Origin: an uncultured Pelagibacteraceae bacterium
Lineage (GTDB): Bacteria > Pseudomonadota > Alphaproteobacteria > Pelagibacterales > Pelagibacteraceae
DNA: 52,187 bases
Reading direction: 5' to 3'
Assembly (NCBI GenBank): GCA_902548045.1
Contig: CACCPR010000001.1
Location: forward strand, 1-52,187
A program made the position numbers and the translations under genes. The notes beneath the pieces were generated by a model. The model saw only the letters and a list, made by a program, of their open reading frames with translations. It made no database searches and had not been told where the DNA came from. This document shows positions 44,752-52,187 of this stretch, piece by piece. Each line of letters begins with the position of its first letter. The first letter of the stretch is position 1.

Positions 44752-44769
44752 TAGTTTATATATAAACTA
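44752..44769. repeat. 18-bp perfect palindrome in proteorhodopsin leader
   Basis: TAGTTTATATATAAACTA is its own reverse complement and lies 17 bp upstream of the proteorhodopsin ribosome site. It could be an operator for a dimeric regulator, overlap the -10 region, or fold into a hairpin in the leader RNA. Confidence 0.7.
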
Positions 44770-44947
44770 CTCGGACAAATAAGCTAATCGCTTACTACCG
44801 AATAACTTGCCGGAACCATAATAAATATTGATGTTACAGTGAAGTGTTTTTTTACTTAAAAAACCCTGTTTTTATTGGATTTTCTGTTTTTTTTTGGGGA
44901 TATTTATGAAATACTCTTAAAAAAATTAACTTTTTTGAGGTGTAGAA

Positions 44948-46846
44948 TTGAGTCGAAAATATAAGGAAATTTACGAAAATTCCATAAAAAACAAAGAGGA
45001 TTTTTGGAAAAAAATCTCTGAAGATGTGTTTTGGTATAAAAAACCTTCAAAAATACTTAATTCTCAAAATCCTCCATTTTATAAATGGTTCGAAGACGGT
45101 GTTACAAACACTTGTTATAATGCTTTAGATCACCACATCGATCAAGGTAGAGGAGAGAAATTAGCTATTATTTACGATAGCCCAATTACCGGAGTTCAAA
45201 AAAAGATTACATACAAAGATTTAAAAGACAAAGTTGCCTTGTTTGCAGGGGCTTTGAAAAAACAAGGAATTACTAAAGGGGATAGAATAATTATTTATAT
45301 GCCGATGATACCAGAAGCAGTAATTGCTATGTTAGCATGCGGAAGAATAGGTGCAGTCCACTCTGTTGTCTTCGGTGGTTTTGCAGCAAATGAATTAGCA
45401 AGTAGAATTGACGACTCAAAAGCAAAATTAATTATTTCGGCATCCTGCGGGTATGAACCTGGCAGAACTGTTCATTACAAACCTTTAGTCAACAAAGCTC
45501 TTGAACTTGCGTCGCATAAACCAAACAAATGTATAATCTTTCAAAGAGAGAAAGACAAAGCAGAATTAAACCCGGCTATAGATATTACTTGGGAAGACGC
45601 TCATGAAGGTATTCAACCTGCGGAGTGTGAACAGATGAATGCTAATGACTACGCTTACATTCTTTACACTTCTGGTACTACTGGCTTACCTAAAGGAATT
45701 GTTAGAGATGTTGGAGGTCACATAGTTGCATTAAAATGGACAATGAAAAACATTTATAATATCGATCAAGATGACGTTTGGTGGTCAGCGAGTGATATTG
45801 GTTGGATCGTAGGGCACTCTTATATTGTTTATGCTCCTTTATTTTATGGATGTACTACGATTTTATTTGAAGGAAAGCCAGTTGGCACTCCTGATGCAGG
45901 TGTCTTCTGGAGAATTATTTCAGAACATAAAGTAAAATCACTTTTTACGGCTCCAACAGCTATAAGAGCAATTAAAAAAGAGGATCCAAATGGTGATTTT
46001 TTTAAGAAATACGACTTAAGTAAATTTGAAAAACTGTTTCTTGCAGGTGAGAGAGCTGATCCAGATACTATTAAGTGGTTTGAAAAACTATCTGGTTCAC
46101 CAGTAATTGATCATTGGTGGCAAACTGAAACAAGCTGGGCAATTACATCTGATTGCACGGGAATAGAATCTTTTCCAGTAAAATATGGCTCGGCATTCAA
46201 ACCAGTACCAGGTTATGATTTAAAAGTATTAAATTCTGATGGTAAAGAAGTTGGTCCTGGAAAAATGGGTGATATAGTTGTTAAACTTCCTTTGCCTCCG
46301 GGAACATTTCCAACTCTATGGGGTGCAGATAAAAGATATAAAGAAAATTATATGTCTACTTATCCAGGCTACTATTTGACTTATGATGCAGGTCATATTG
46401 ACGAAGATGGATATGTTTGGATCATGTCACGTACTGATGACATTATAAATGTGGCAGGTCATAGATTATCTACAGGCGCAATTGAAGAAGTATTAGCAGA
46501 ACATAAAGACGTTGCGGAGTGTGCCGTCTTAGGAATTGCAGATAAACTTAAGGGACAATTGCCAATAGGACTACTGGCGCTAAAAGCTGGAGTAACCAAA
46601 GATAAAAAAAAAATAATTTCCGAATGTGTAAAGATGGTTAGAGAAAAAGTGGGTCCAGTAGCTGCTTTTAAAATTGCAATTGTTGTTAAAAGACTACCTA
46701 AAACCAGATCAGGAAAAATATTAAGAGGAACTGTAAGAAAAATAGCAGATAATGAACCTTATAAAATGCCAGCTACAATTGATGATCCAGCAATTTTAGA
46801 TGAAATAAAACAAGACCTGAAAGATAATAATATTTTGAAGGTTTAA
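44948..46846 (+). CDS. prpE: Propionyl-CoA synthetase (acetyl-CoA synthetase family)
   Basis: Activates propionate (or acetate) to its CoA ester through an acyl-AMP. It has 632 residues. The start is TTG, supported by GAGGTG five bases upstream. The N-terminal KEIYENSIKNKEDFW and FYKWFEDGVTNTCYNALD are typical of PrpE; YILYTSGTTGLPKG is the AMP-binding P-loop; DHWWQTETSW and SRTDDIINVAGHRL are core motifs; RSGKILRGTVRKI holds the acetylatable Lys. The choice of propionate over acetate rests on overall resemblance and is moderate. It stands alone, one base from the convergent cupredoxin gene. Confidence 0.87.
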   Translation: MSRKYKEIYENSIKNKEDFWKKISEDVFWYKKPSKILNSQNPPFYKWFEDGVTNTCYNALDHHIDQGRGEKLAIIYDSPITGVQKKITYKDLKDKVALFAGALKKQGITKGDRIIIYMPMIPEAVIAMLACGRIGAVHSVVFGGFAANELASRIDDSKAKLIISASCGYEPGRTVHYKPLVNKALELASHKPNKCIIFQREKDKAELNPAIDITWEDAHEGIQPAECEQMNANDYAYILYTSGTTGLPKGIVRDVGGHIVALKWTMKNIYNIDQDDVWWSASDIGWIVGHSYIVYAPLFYGCTTILFEGKPVGTPDAGVFWRIISEHKVKSLFTAPTAIRAIKKEDPNGDFFKKYDLSKFEKLFLAGERADPDTIKWFEKLSGSPVIDHWWQTETSWAITSDCTGIESFPVKYGSAFKPVPGYDLKVLNSDGKEVGPGKMGDIVVKLPLPPGTFPTLWGADKRYKENYMSTYPGYYLTYDAGHIDEDGYVWIMSRTDDIINVAGHRLSTGAIEEVLAEHKDVAECAVLGIADKLKGQLPIGLLALKAGVTKDKKKIISECVKMVREKVGPVAAFKIAIVVKRLPKTRSGKILRGTVRKIADNEPYKMPATIDDPAILDEIKQDLKDNNILKV

Positions 46847-46847
46847 A

Positions 46848-47345
46848 TTAAATACTATCAATTTTTGCAATCATACCAACATCGTAATGACCAGGAACAT
46901 TGCACGCAGCTTCTATATCTACGGAGTTACTAAATTTCCAAATCAGCTCAGCTTTTTCTCCAGGTGAAAGCAAAACACTATTAGAATGTGAATGTGCCAT
47001 CGCAGGGTTTTTTTTGGACATTTCCATCATTTTTTTTTTATCAATTTTATCAGCTAAAAGTATTTCGTGTTCTACCATCATCATCATTTCTGGTTGATGC
47101 TTTAAATGCATTTCTTTAGTAGCTATATTAAATTCGTGAACTAATTCACCTTTATTTTCTACTACAAATTTAATTGTCTCGTTTTTTTTAATCTTAAATT
47201 TGTTAGGTTCATAATAATTATCATACATTGAAACTTTGATCACTCTATCGACGCTTTCTTCGCTGCCTTTAACACCTATTGCTTTCATTGAGCCGGCAAG
47301 AAGAATATTAGGAATAAAAATAAAAATAAGTATTAGTTTTTTCAT
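46848..47345 (-). CDS. Periplasmic cupredoxin (plastocyanin-like copper protein)
   Basis: A 165-residue protein with a signal peptide (to about residue 18, LLAG). Type 1 copper ligands are visible: His70 in LVHEFN, then Cys148, His153 and Met158 in the segment ACNVPGHYDVGM. Between them lies an unusual Met/His-rich loop (about residues 79-120, with MMMM at 87-90 and HSH at 118-120) that could bind further copper. Such proteins act in copper delivery or electron transfer. It overlaps pyrC by ATGA, though no pathway link is evident. Confidence 0.88.
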   Translation of the reverse strand: MKKLILIFIFIPNILLAGSMKAIGVKGSEESVDRVIKVSMYDNYYEPNKFKIKKNETIKFVVENKGELVHEFNIATKEMHLKHQPEMMMMVEHEILLADKIDKKKMMEMSKKNPAMAHSHSNSVLLSPGEKAELIWKFSNSVDIEAACNVPGHYDVGMIAKIDSI

Positions 47346-48661
47346 AGTTTAAACTCTAGAGGTTTACCAACTTGTTTAGAAATTATTTTACCATTTTTCA
47401 TAACAATTATACCATTTATAATTGTCGCAATAGGAAATCCTTTGACTTTATAATTATTGAATGGTGTCCATCCACATTTGCTTGCAATCATTTCATTTTT
47501 AATGACTTGCTCTTTATTCATATCGACTATAGTTAAATCAGCATCAAAATCTTCTTTTATAAAACCCTTGTCTTTAATTCCAAATATCCTGCATGGATTT
47601 TCACACATTAATTTTATTAATTGCTCTAAAGTAAGTTTGTTATTATTGACGTGATCTAACATTACTGGAAATATCGTTTGAACACCTGGCATTCCTGAAG
47701 GAGAGTTAGGATATTCTTTTTGCTTATTTTCTTTAGTATGAGGAGCATGATCTGATCCTAACACATCTACAATATTATTTTTTATTGCAGTCCATAGCCT
47801 GTCATAATGTTCTTTTGTTCTAATAGGTGGATTCATTTGAGCATATGATCCTAATTGATTGTAACAATCTGGAGCGTATAAAGTTAAATGTTGAGGTGTA
47901 GTTTCAAAAGTTACGTTTTTTTTATGCATAGCGAGAAAATCTACCTCTTCTTTTGTCGTTACATGTAACACATGGATTTTTTTATCATATCTTTCAGCAA
48001 TTTTTACAACCCTACGAGTTGAAGACATTGCGGTCTCGCTATTTCTCCATTCTGGATGTGAACGAACATCTCCTTTTTTAATAAATTTTTTTCTAATATT
48101 GAGTATTTCTTCATCTTCTGAATGAATTGAAACTATTCTATCTGCGTTAGATATTACCTTTTCGATATCTGCTTCTTTATCAACTAATAAATTCCCTGTA
48201 GAAGAGCCGGCGAAAAGTTTAATCCCGCAACATCCTTTTAAATTTTTAAGTTTAGATAACTGTTCAGTATTTTCAGGAGTGGCTCCAAAATAAAAAGCAA
48301 AATTACTATGCATTCTATTATTAGCTAATTGGAGTTTTTTTTCAAATTCTACTAAATTAGACGTTGGTGGATTTGTGTTAGGCATCTCAAATAAAGAGGT
48401 AACTCCACCTAAAACTGCTGCTCTACTACCGCTTTCTAAATCTTCTGCATCTGTTGATCCAGGTTCACGGAAGTGAACTTGAGTATCAATTATTCCTGGA
48501 AGTATAACTTTGTTTGTAGCATCAAAGACTTTGGAGTTATTTAATTCAATTTTACCTATCTTTTTAATTTTATTTCCTAACAAACCTAAATCTATTTTGA
48601 CCAATTGGCCTTCAATATAACAAAATCCATTTTTAATGATGAGACTATAATTATCAGACAT
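47342..48661 (-). CDS. pyrC: Dihydroorotase, class I
   Basis: Cyclises carbamoyl aspartate to dihydroorotate in pyrimidine synthesis. The 439-residue amidohydrolase has PGIIDTQVHFREPGSTDAED, FEMPNTNPPT, a metal-bridging Lys148 in GIKLFAGSSTG, His180 in VSIHSEDE, HVLHVTT and GSDHAPHT with the catalytic Asp. The usual metal motif HxH is QVH here: Gln61 replaces the first His. Many alphaproteobacterial homologues appear similar from memory, but this makes activity worth testing. Divergent from ygfZ across 36 bp. An inactive PyrC-like partner of aspartate transcarbamoylase is the main alternative. Confidence 0.82.
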   Translation of the reverse strand: MSDNYSLIIKNGFCYIEGQLVKIDLGLLGNKIKKIGKIELNNSKVFDATNKVILPGIIDTQVHFREPGSTDAEDLESGSRAAVLGGVTSLFEMPNTNPPTSNLVEFEKKLQLANNRMHSNFAFYFGATPENTEQLSKLKNLKGCCGIKLFAGSSTGNLLVDKEADIEKVISNADRIVSIHSEDEEILNIRKKFIKKGDVRSHPEWRNSETAMSSTRRVVKIAERYDKKIHVLHVTTKEEVDFLAMHKKNVTFETTPQHLTLYAPDCYNQLGSYAQMNPPIRTKEHYDRLWTAIKNNIVDVLGSDHAPHTKENKQKEYPNSPSGMPGVQTIFPVMLDHVNNNKLTLEQLIKLMCENPCRIFGIKDKGFIKEDFDADLTIVDMNKEQVIKNEMIASKCGWTPFNNYKVKGFPIATIINGIIVMKNGKIISKQVGKPLEFKL

Positions 48662-48682
48662 ATTTATTAAAATTATTATAAT
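48655..48682 (+). promoter_or_regulatory. Candidate promoter of ygfZ
   Basis: CAGACA (48655-48660), a 16-bp spacer and a perfect TATAAT (48677-48682). The -35 overlaps the start codon of the divergent pyrC gene. The predicted leader before the ygfZ ATG at 48698 is only about 9 nt. Confidence 0.45.
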
Positions 48683-48697
48683 ATATACTCCATTAAC

Positions 48698-49573
48698 ATG
48701 GAAAAAGACCAGATTATTATTTTAGAAAACAGGGGATTATTATCCGTTATTGGGGAAGACGCTAAAGAGTTTCTTCAAAATATTATAACTAATGATGTGA
48801 ATAAAGTATCTAAATCTAATTCTATCTTTGCAGCATTATTAAGTCCTCAAGGTAAATATTTATTTGAATTTTTTGTTATTAAGAAAAATGGAGAATATTT
48901 ATTAGATTGTGACGGAAATTCTGTTAATGACCTCGCTAACCATTTATCTAAATACAAAATTGGATCCAAAGTAAAGATTAATGACATATCATCAAATTAT
49001 GTTGTTGGAATCATAAATTTTGAGAATTTTAAAATAATTCAAAAGGAGCTAGGAATAAATGAATTGACTCTTGATTATAGAGAAAGCCCTATTTTTGTAG
49101 ACCCTAGAAATAATGATTTAGGAGCAAGAATTATATCTCCGTTGGAAAAACTTTATTTGACAATAAAAAAACTTAATTTAAAAATTGTGAGTCACAGAAC
49201 TTACGTTGAAAAAGCTTTTCTTAAGGGTATTCCAGTAGAGGGATTAAGTAATTTACAAAATCAATTATTTGGACTTGAATTAAATTTTGAGAAATTAAAT
49301 GCCATTGATTTCAAAAAGGGTTGCTATGTCGGTCAAGAAAATACTGCTAGAATGAAGATAAAAAATAAAGTCAGAAGACAATTAATGCCAATAAAAACTG
49401 AGGGTAAAGTTAAGATTGGTGATGAGATAAAATATAACGAAATTACAATTGGAAAAATCTTAATTAGTGAACCTTTTCCTTTTGCTTTGGTAAAATTATA
49501 TGACCCAGAATTTTCAACTTTTAAAAACGAAAAATTAAACATTAATAATAATAATGTAAAAATTATAACGTGA
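48698..49573 (+). CDS. ygfZ: Folate-binding YgfZ/IbaG-type iron-sulfur maintenance protein
   Basis: A 291-residue protein of the GcvT-like fold that helps keep some Fe-S enzymes active with tetrahydrofolate. The family signature KGCYVGQE is at residues 207-214, including the key Cys. RGLLSVIGEDAKEFLQNIITND at the start is the usual N-terminal block. It overlaps the DUF4396 gene by GTGA. Context gives nothing further about its target enzymes. Confidence 0.93.
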   Translation: MEKDQIIILENRGLLSVIGEDAKEFLQNIITNDVNKVSKSNSIFAALLSPQGKYLFEFFVIKKNGEYLLDCDGNSVNDLANHLSKYKIGSKVKINDISSNYVVGIINFENFKIIQKELGINELTLDYRESPIFVDPRNNDLGARIISPLEKLYLTIKKLNLKIVSHRTYVEKAFLKGIPVEGLSNLQNQLFGLELNFEKLNAIDFKKGCYVGQENTARMKIKNKVRRQLMPIKTEGKVKIGDEIKYNEITIGKILISEPFPFALVKLYDPEFSTFKNEKLNINNNNVKIIT

Positions 49574-50013
49574 AAACTTTAAGCAAAAATATTGATTGGT
49601 CTTGCAACAAAACTTGGAAAGTGAGTGCCAAAAATACTTCTTGGTGTTTACTAGGTTGCTCTATAGGAGATTTTGGAACGATTTTATTTTTTCAATTGTC
49701 TGCAATTGCTTTCCCGGTTCTAGGTATAATGTTACTAGCAATTTTAAATGGCTTAATTACAAGTATTATTTTAGAAACAATAATTCTTATTAAACAAAAA
49801 TTTAAAATCTCTGAAGCTTTAAAAACTGCTTTTGGAATGAGTTTTTTATCAATGATAAGCATGGAAATTGCAATGAATTTGGTTGATTACATTTTAGTTG
49901 GAGATGCAAAACTTACTTGGTGGGTAATTCCTTTCATGCTTTTAGCTGGATTCGTTACTCCTTGGCCTTATAATTATTGGAGATTAAAAAAATTTAATAT
50001 AGCTTGTCATTAA
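49570..50013 (+). CDS. DUF4396-type small membrane protein
   Basis: A 147-residue protein with about four membrane helices (roughly 27-47, 48-70, 88-110, 118-135) and the block GCSIGDFGTI near the first helix plus a C-terminal TPWPYNYWRLKKF. These fit DUF4396 proteins; the function is unknown. A Cys and two His/Cys residues at the end (IACH) are notable. It starts with GTG overlapping the ygfZ stop, so it is probably cotranscribed with ygfZ. Confidence 0.75.
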   Translation: MKTLSKNIDWSCNKTWKVSAKNTSWCLLGCSIGDFGTILFFQLSAIAFPVLGIMLLAILNGLITSIILETIILIKQKFKISEALKTAFGMSFLSMISMEIAMNLVDYILVGDAKLTWWVIPFMLLAGFVTPWPYNYWRLKKFNIACH

Positions 50014-50070
50014 AATTTGATATCCAGTTATTTCCTATTTTGATATATATAAATTAATTGAAAAAATTAA

Positions 50071-51102
50071 ATGATAAATAATTTCAGCTTTTTAAAAAAT
50101 AACTTATTTATAAATTTTATAACATTATTATTTATTATAGTAATATTTTTAAATCATATTCATAATAGCATTGATCCTTACAAACAGGTTGATCTCGGAA
50201 ATAGTAATCAGACTTTTGTTTTGATAGACAAATCTGAAATTAAAAAAGAATTATCTCTTAAGTTAGTTTCTAATGACTCTTATGCCAACATTCTTGATAG
50301 AGAATGTAAAATTACCGGTGATTTCCACGATAGGCACAAAGTTCGATGGGTTAAAGCTTTTTTTTTAAAAAATATTTTTGATTTTTCCTATAATTTAAAT
50401 GAACAGTTGCCTTATTACACAAACATAATACTTCATAGCTTATTAATTTTTTTTTCTTTAATAATTTTAAACAAAACTTTCGTTTTAGATAGAAAATATA
50501 ATTTAATCTTTTTGTTATATGTTACTTTTATTTTTCAACAGCACTTAAGCGAATATAGCTATTCAATTTTTGAAGCTTTTTTCTTAAGTTTAGCATTATA
50601 CGCTAGTAAAAATAAAAAACATTTAATCTTTTTTCTTGCTTGTTTGTTTGCTATTTTAAATAGGGAAAGTGGTTTTGTTATAATCTTCTCTTGGCTTATA
50701 TTTAATAATAAAGAGTTTAAAGAATTAATATTATTTTTTATATTTAGCATATTGGTTTTTGTTGCAATGAATTTTGATATTTTAAAATGTCTACTTGAAC
50801 CAAAATTTTTTATTCCTCTCGAAAATCAGGAAGGTCAGGTAAATTTCTCTGAGTTAGTTGATAATAATTTAATTTCAACTATAAAACTTGTTTTTGTAAA
50901 TTTTTTTCTACCTTTTGGTTTGGGAATTTTTTACTTAATTCAAACAACTAATAAAAATAAAATTTTAATAGTCTTATTTTCAGCATATTTAATGATGTTT
51001 ATTTTTGCAACTCCCGCTCACCATATTTCTGTAAGGATGATAATTTTACCATTAATTTTTACTTCTATATATTTTTATACCAAAGAAAAAAAAGTAAAAT
51101 AA
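50071..51102 (+). CDS. Unknown polytopic membrane protein
   Basis: I do not recognise this 343-residue protein. It has one helix at about 12-30, a soluble loop of about 80 residues with a CKITGDFHDRHKVRW segment, then eight to nine helices from about residue 105 to the end. The segment LNRESGFVII resembles a short motif seen in some multi-pass glycan polymerase-like proteins (EpsG/O-antigen type). It neighbours a GDPD-like gene and a glycosyltransferase on the other strand, so a role in surface glycans is possible but only inferred from context. Strongly AT-rich. Confidence 0.6.
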   Translation: MINNFSFLKNNLFINFITLLFIIVIFLNHIHNSIDPYKQVDLGNSNQTFVLIDKSEIKKELSLKLVSNDSYANILDRECKITGDFHDRHKVRWVKAFFLKNIFDFSYNLNEQLPYYTNIILHSLLIFFSLIILNKTFVLDRKYNLIFLLYVTFIFQQHLSEYSYSIFEAFFLSLALYASKNKKHLIFFLACLFAILNRESGFVIIFSWLIFNNKEFKELILFFIFSILVFVAMNFDILKCLLEPKFFIPLENQEGQVNFSELVDNNLISTIKLVFVNFFLPFGLGIFYLIQTTNKNKILIVLFSAYLMMFIFATPAHHISVRMIILPLIFTSIYFYTKEKKVK

Positions 51103-51107
51103 ATATT

Positions 51108-51701
51108 TTATCTAGTTAGATTTTCCCAAGTTTTAAAATATTTTTTTGCTGTCATCACCGATGTTGGAATAAAATTAATTTTTTGCATCTTTCTAAAATA
51201 AGGCTTAATATCTTTTGATCTTCCCCATCTTTCAGGACAGACCAAACAGCTTTTAAACTTCTTAAGCGTAGTAACAATATTTTTATTTAAAGGAAGTGTG
51301 GTAAAAGTGTCAATCCAAACCCAGCCAATATTATTGATAAATTTTTTAGCTATATCGATTGGCTCATATTCTGAATATCTAATACTAATATTCCTGTTAG
51401 TGCTTTTATTACTTTGAAAGATGAATGGCAGCTCAACATCCAACAAAAAAAAACTTTTAACATTAAATTTTTTTGCAGTTTTAATTGCTTCTCTTTCAAT
51501 GCCTGATTCTTTTATATTTAAAATTAAAGTCCCGTGATTATAATTTGACAAATAGTTTTCAAGTGTATCACCACTTTTATATGAGTCATGATTTAAAATT
51601 ATTTTTGATCCACTAGATCTAAGGTCGATCTCAACTCCGTATTTTTTGGGAAGTTTTTTAAGCTGTTTAATTTTGTTTAATCTATGAGCAATTAATTCCA
51701 T
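51108..51701 (-). CDS. GDPD-like phosphodiesterase, short form
   Basis: A 197-residue protein with the glycerophosphodiester phosphodiesterase pattern: IAHR at residues 4-7, GVEIDLR around residue 22 and NHDS around 39, giving the HR, ExD and HD catalytic groups, then LILNIKESG like the family's conserved Lys strand. It is shorter than the usual 240 or so residues. It overlaps the upstream glycosyltransferase gene by 10 nt, so it may act on glycerophosphate groups of a surface glycan or lipid. The exact substrate is unknown. Confidence 0.72.
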   Translation of the reverse strand: MELIAHRLNKIKQLKKLPKKYGVEIDLRSSGSKIILNHDSYKSGDTLENYLSNYNHGTLILNIKESGIEREAIKTAKKFNVKSFFLLDVELPFIFQSNKSTNRNISIRYSEYEPIDIAKKFINNIGWVWIDTFTTLPLNKNIVTTLKKFKSCLVCPERWGRSKDIKPYFRKMQKINFIPTSVMTAKKYFKTWENLTR

Positions 51702-52187
51702 TTTGGATTTTTTAATAATTTAATCATAAATTTTAATGTTCTCAAAGTTAATTTTATTTTTAACCCTATTGATCCGCCGCCTTTAGCCTCACCTGCATAC
51801 CTTTTGTTCCAAACTACGGGATATTCATAAATTTTAAGATTTTGTTTTTTAGCAACTAAGAGAAAATATAGATCAAATGAAAAATCTTTAGGATGATCTT
51901 TTAATTTATCAACAAAATTTCTTTTAAATATTTTTGGTTGAGCGTTAATATCATTTAATTTAGTTTGAAATAAACAAAAAGTTAGAAAGCTCATTCCTAA
52001 AGTAAAAAAATAATCAATTAAATTTCTATTTGTTCTTTTTCCTTTTAAAATACAATTTTCAAATAATAATTTTTGTTTCGATTTAAGAAAAATTTTTACT
52101 ACATCATGAGGGTCAGTTTGCAAATCTGCATGACACCACCCTATATAATCTTTAGTAGAAGCCATAATTCCCTCATAAATTCCATTT
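51692..52187 (-). CDS. Family 2 glycosyltransferase, N-terminus cut by window
   Basis: The frame runs open to the right edge, so the N-terminal part is missing; the Met at 52165 is internal, since the preceding codons (NGIYEGI) continue the family pattern. About 165 residues are visible. The catalytic segment IGWCHADLQTDP, a DPM1-like metal/nucleotide site, is close to the edge. Later comes the KLNDINAQPKIF block, typical of dolichol-phosphate mannose synthase-like enzymes, and a short basic C-terminus without clear membrane helices. It is coupled to the GDPD-like gene. Confidence 0.85.
   Translation of the reverse strand, partial: NGIYEGIMASTKDYIGWCHADLQTDPHDVVKIFLKSKQKLLFENCILKGKRTNRNLIDYFFTLGMSFLTFCLFQTKLNDINAQPKIFKRNFVDKLKDHPKDFSFDLYFLLVAKKQNLKIYEYPVVWNKRYAGEAKGGGSIGLKIKLTLRTLKFMIKLLKNPKWN

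Larger units (their letters stand above)
44722..44947. promoter_or_regulatory. Divergent control region of proteorhodopsin and prpE
   Basis: The longest non-coding stretch in the window (226 bp). On the proteorhodopsin side it holds the ribosome site and an 18-bp palindrome; on the prpE side it holds poly-T runs and a GAGGTG ribosome site at 44937-44942. The middle part (about 44770-44820) is less AT-rich than the flanks. I cannot place promoters with confidence. Confidence 0.5.

Noticed and set aside
44722..44947. Possible riboswitch or small RNA in the longest gap
   Set aside because: I could not find a multi-stem conserved core of any riboswitch class I know; only the palindrome and poly-T runs are clear.
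1..52187. CRISPR arrays, insertion sequences, prophage genes or toxin-antitoxin pairs
   Set aside because: No direct-repeat arrays, transposase motifs, integrase motifs or small overlapping toxin-like pairs were seen on either strand.

Overview
The window is about 52 kb of very AT-rich, extremely compact bacterial chromosome. The organism looks like a SAR11-clade alphaproteobacterium (Candidatus Pelagibacter or a close relative). The support is: a strong A/T bias with Lys/Asn/Ile/Phe-rich proteins; intergenic gaps mostly under 50 bp; many start-stop overlaps of the ATGA or TAATG type; alphaproteobacterial-type DksA, isocitrate dehydrogenase and dihydroorotase; and a proteorhodopsin followed by ferredoxin and ferredoxin reductase genes. 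This assignment comes from reading the sequence, not from a database search. I found no rRNA, tRNA, CRISPR array, insertion sequence, integrase or phage gene. No gene-free stretch reaches 300 bp; the longest is about 226 bp, upstream of proteorhodopsin.

Layout. Positions 1-2465 hold a truncated DUF2066-type secreted protein facing purM-purN. Positions 2462-4322 hold ndk and pepA (minus strand). Positions 4460-11653 are an envelope operon, lptF-lptG-lptD-surA-pdxA-rsmA. Positions 11628-14191 are fabD-fabG-acpP-gmk (minus), divergent from rpsF-rpsR-rplI-dnaB. Positions 16905-21360 are an RND-type exporter, cvpA and purF. Positions 21357-29139 are a long minus-strand series: psd-pssA-rlmE, then guaB-TPR-guaA-panB-yfgM-like-bamB-like. 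icd (plus) converges on alaS. The minus-strand series from 39051 to 30415 is GFA-family protein, glycerate-kinase-like protein, tolC-like gene, recA, aldehyde dehydrogenase, DUF779 and alaS. Two glycan-related membrane genes follow (39181-41423), then dksA. Positions 41917-44721 are proteorhodopsin, ferredoxin, ferredoxin-NADP reductase and a glutathione transferase (minus). prpE, a cupredoxin, pyrC, ygfZ and a DUF4396 membrane protein come next. The right end is a small accessory block: an unknown membrane protein, a GDPD-like protein and a truncated glycosyltransferase.

How the genes work together. Purine metabolism is spread over the window (purM, purN, purF, guaA, guaB, gmk, ndk). Envelope building is represented by LPS export (LptFGD), outer-membrane protein folding (SurA, a BamB-like lipoprotein, a YfgM-like protein), phosphatidylethanolamine synthesis (PssA, Psd) and fatty acid synthesis (FabD, FabG, AcpP). 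The proteorhodopsin carries Gln at the spectral tuning position, which predicts blue absorption, and has the full set of proton-pump residues.

Most interesting points: an IMP dehydrogenase without its CBS module; an 18-bp perfect palindrome in the proteorhodopsin leader plus a terminator whose G-U wobble reveals its direction; a 10-bp perfect hairpin between aldehyde dehydrogenase and DUF779; repeated convergent gene pairs that share one TTAA for both stop codons; a dihydroorotase with Gln in its HxH metal motif; and a textbook sigma-70 promoter that corrects the dksA start.
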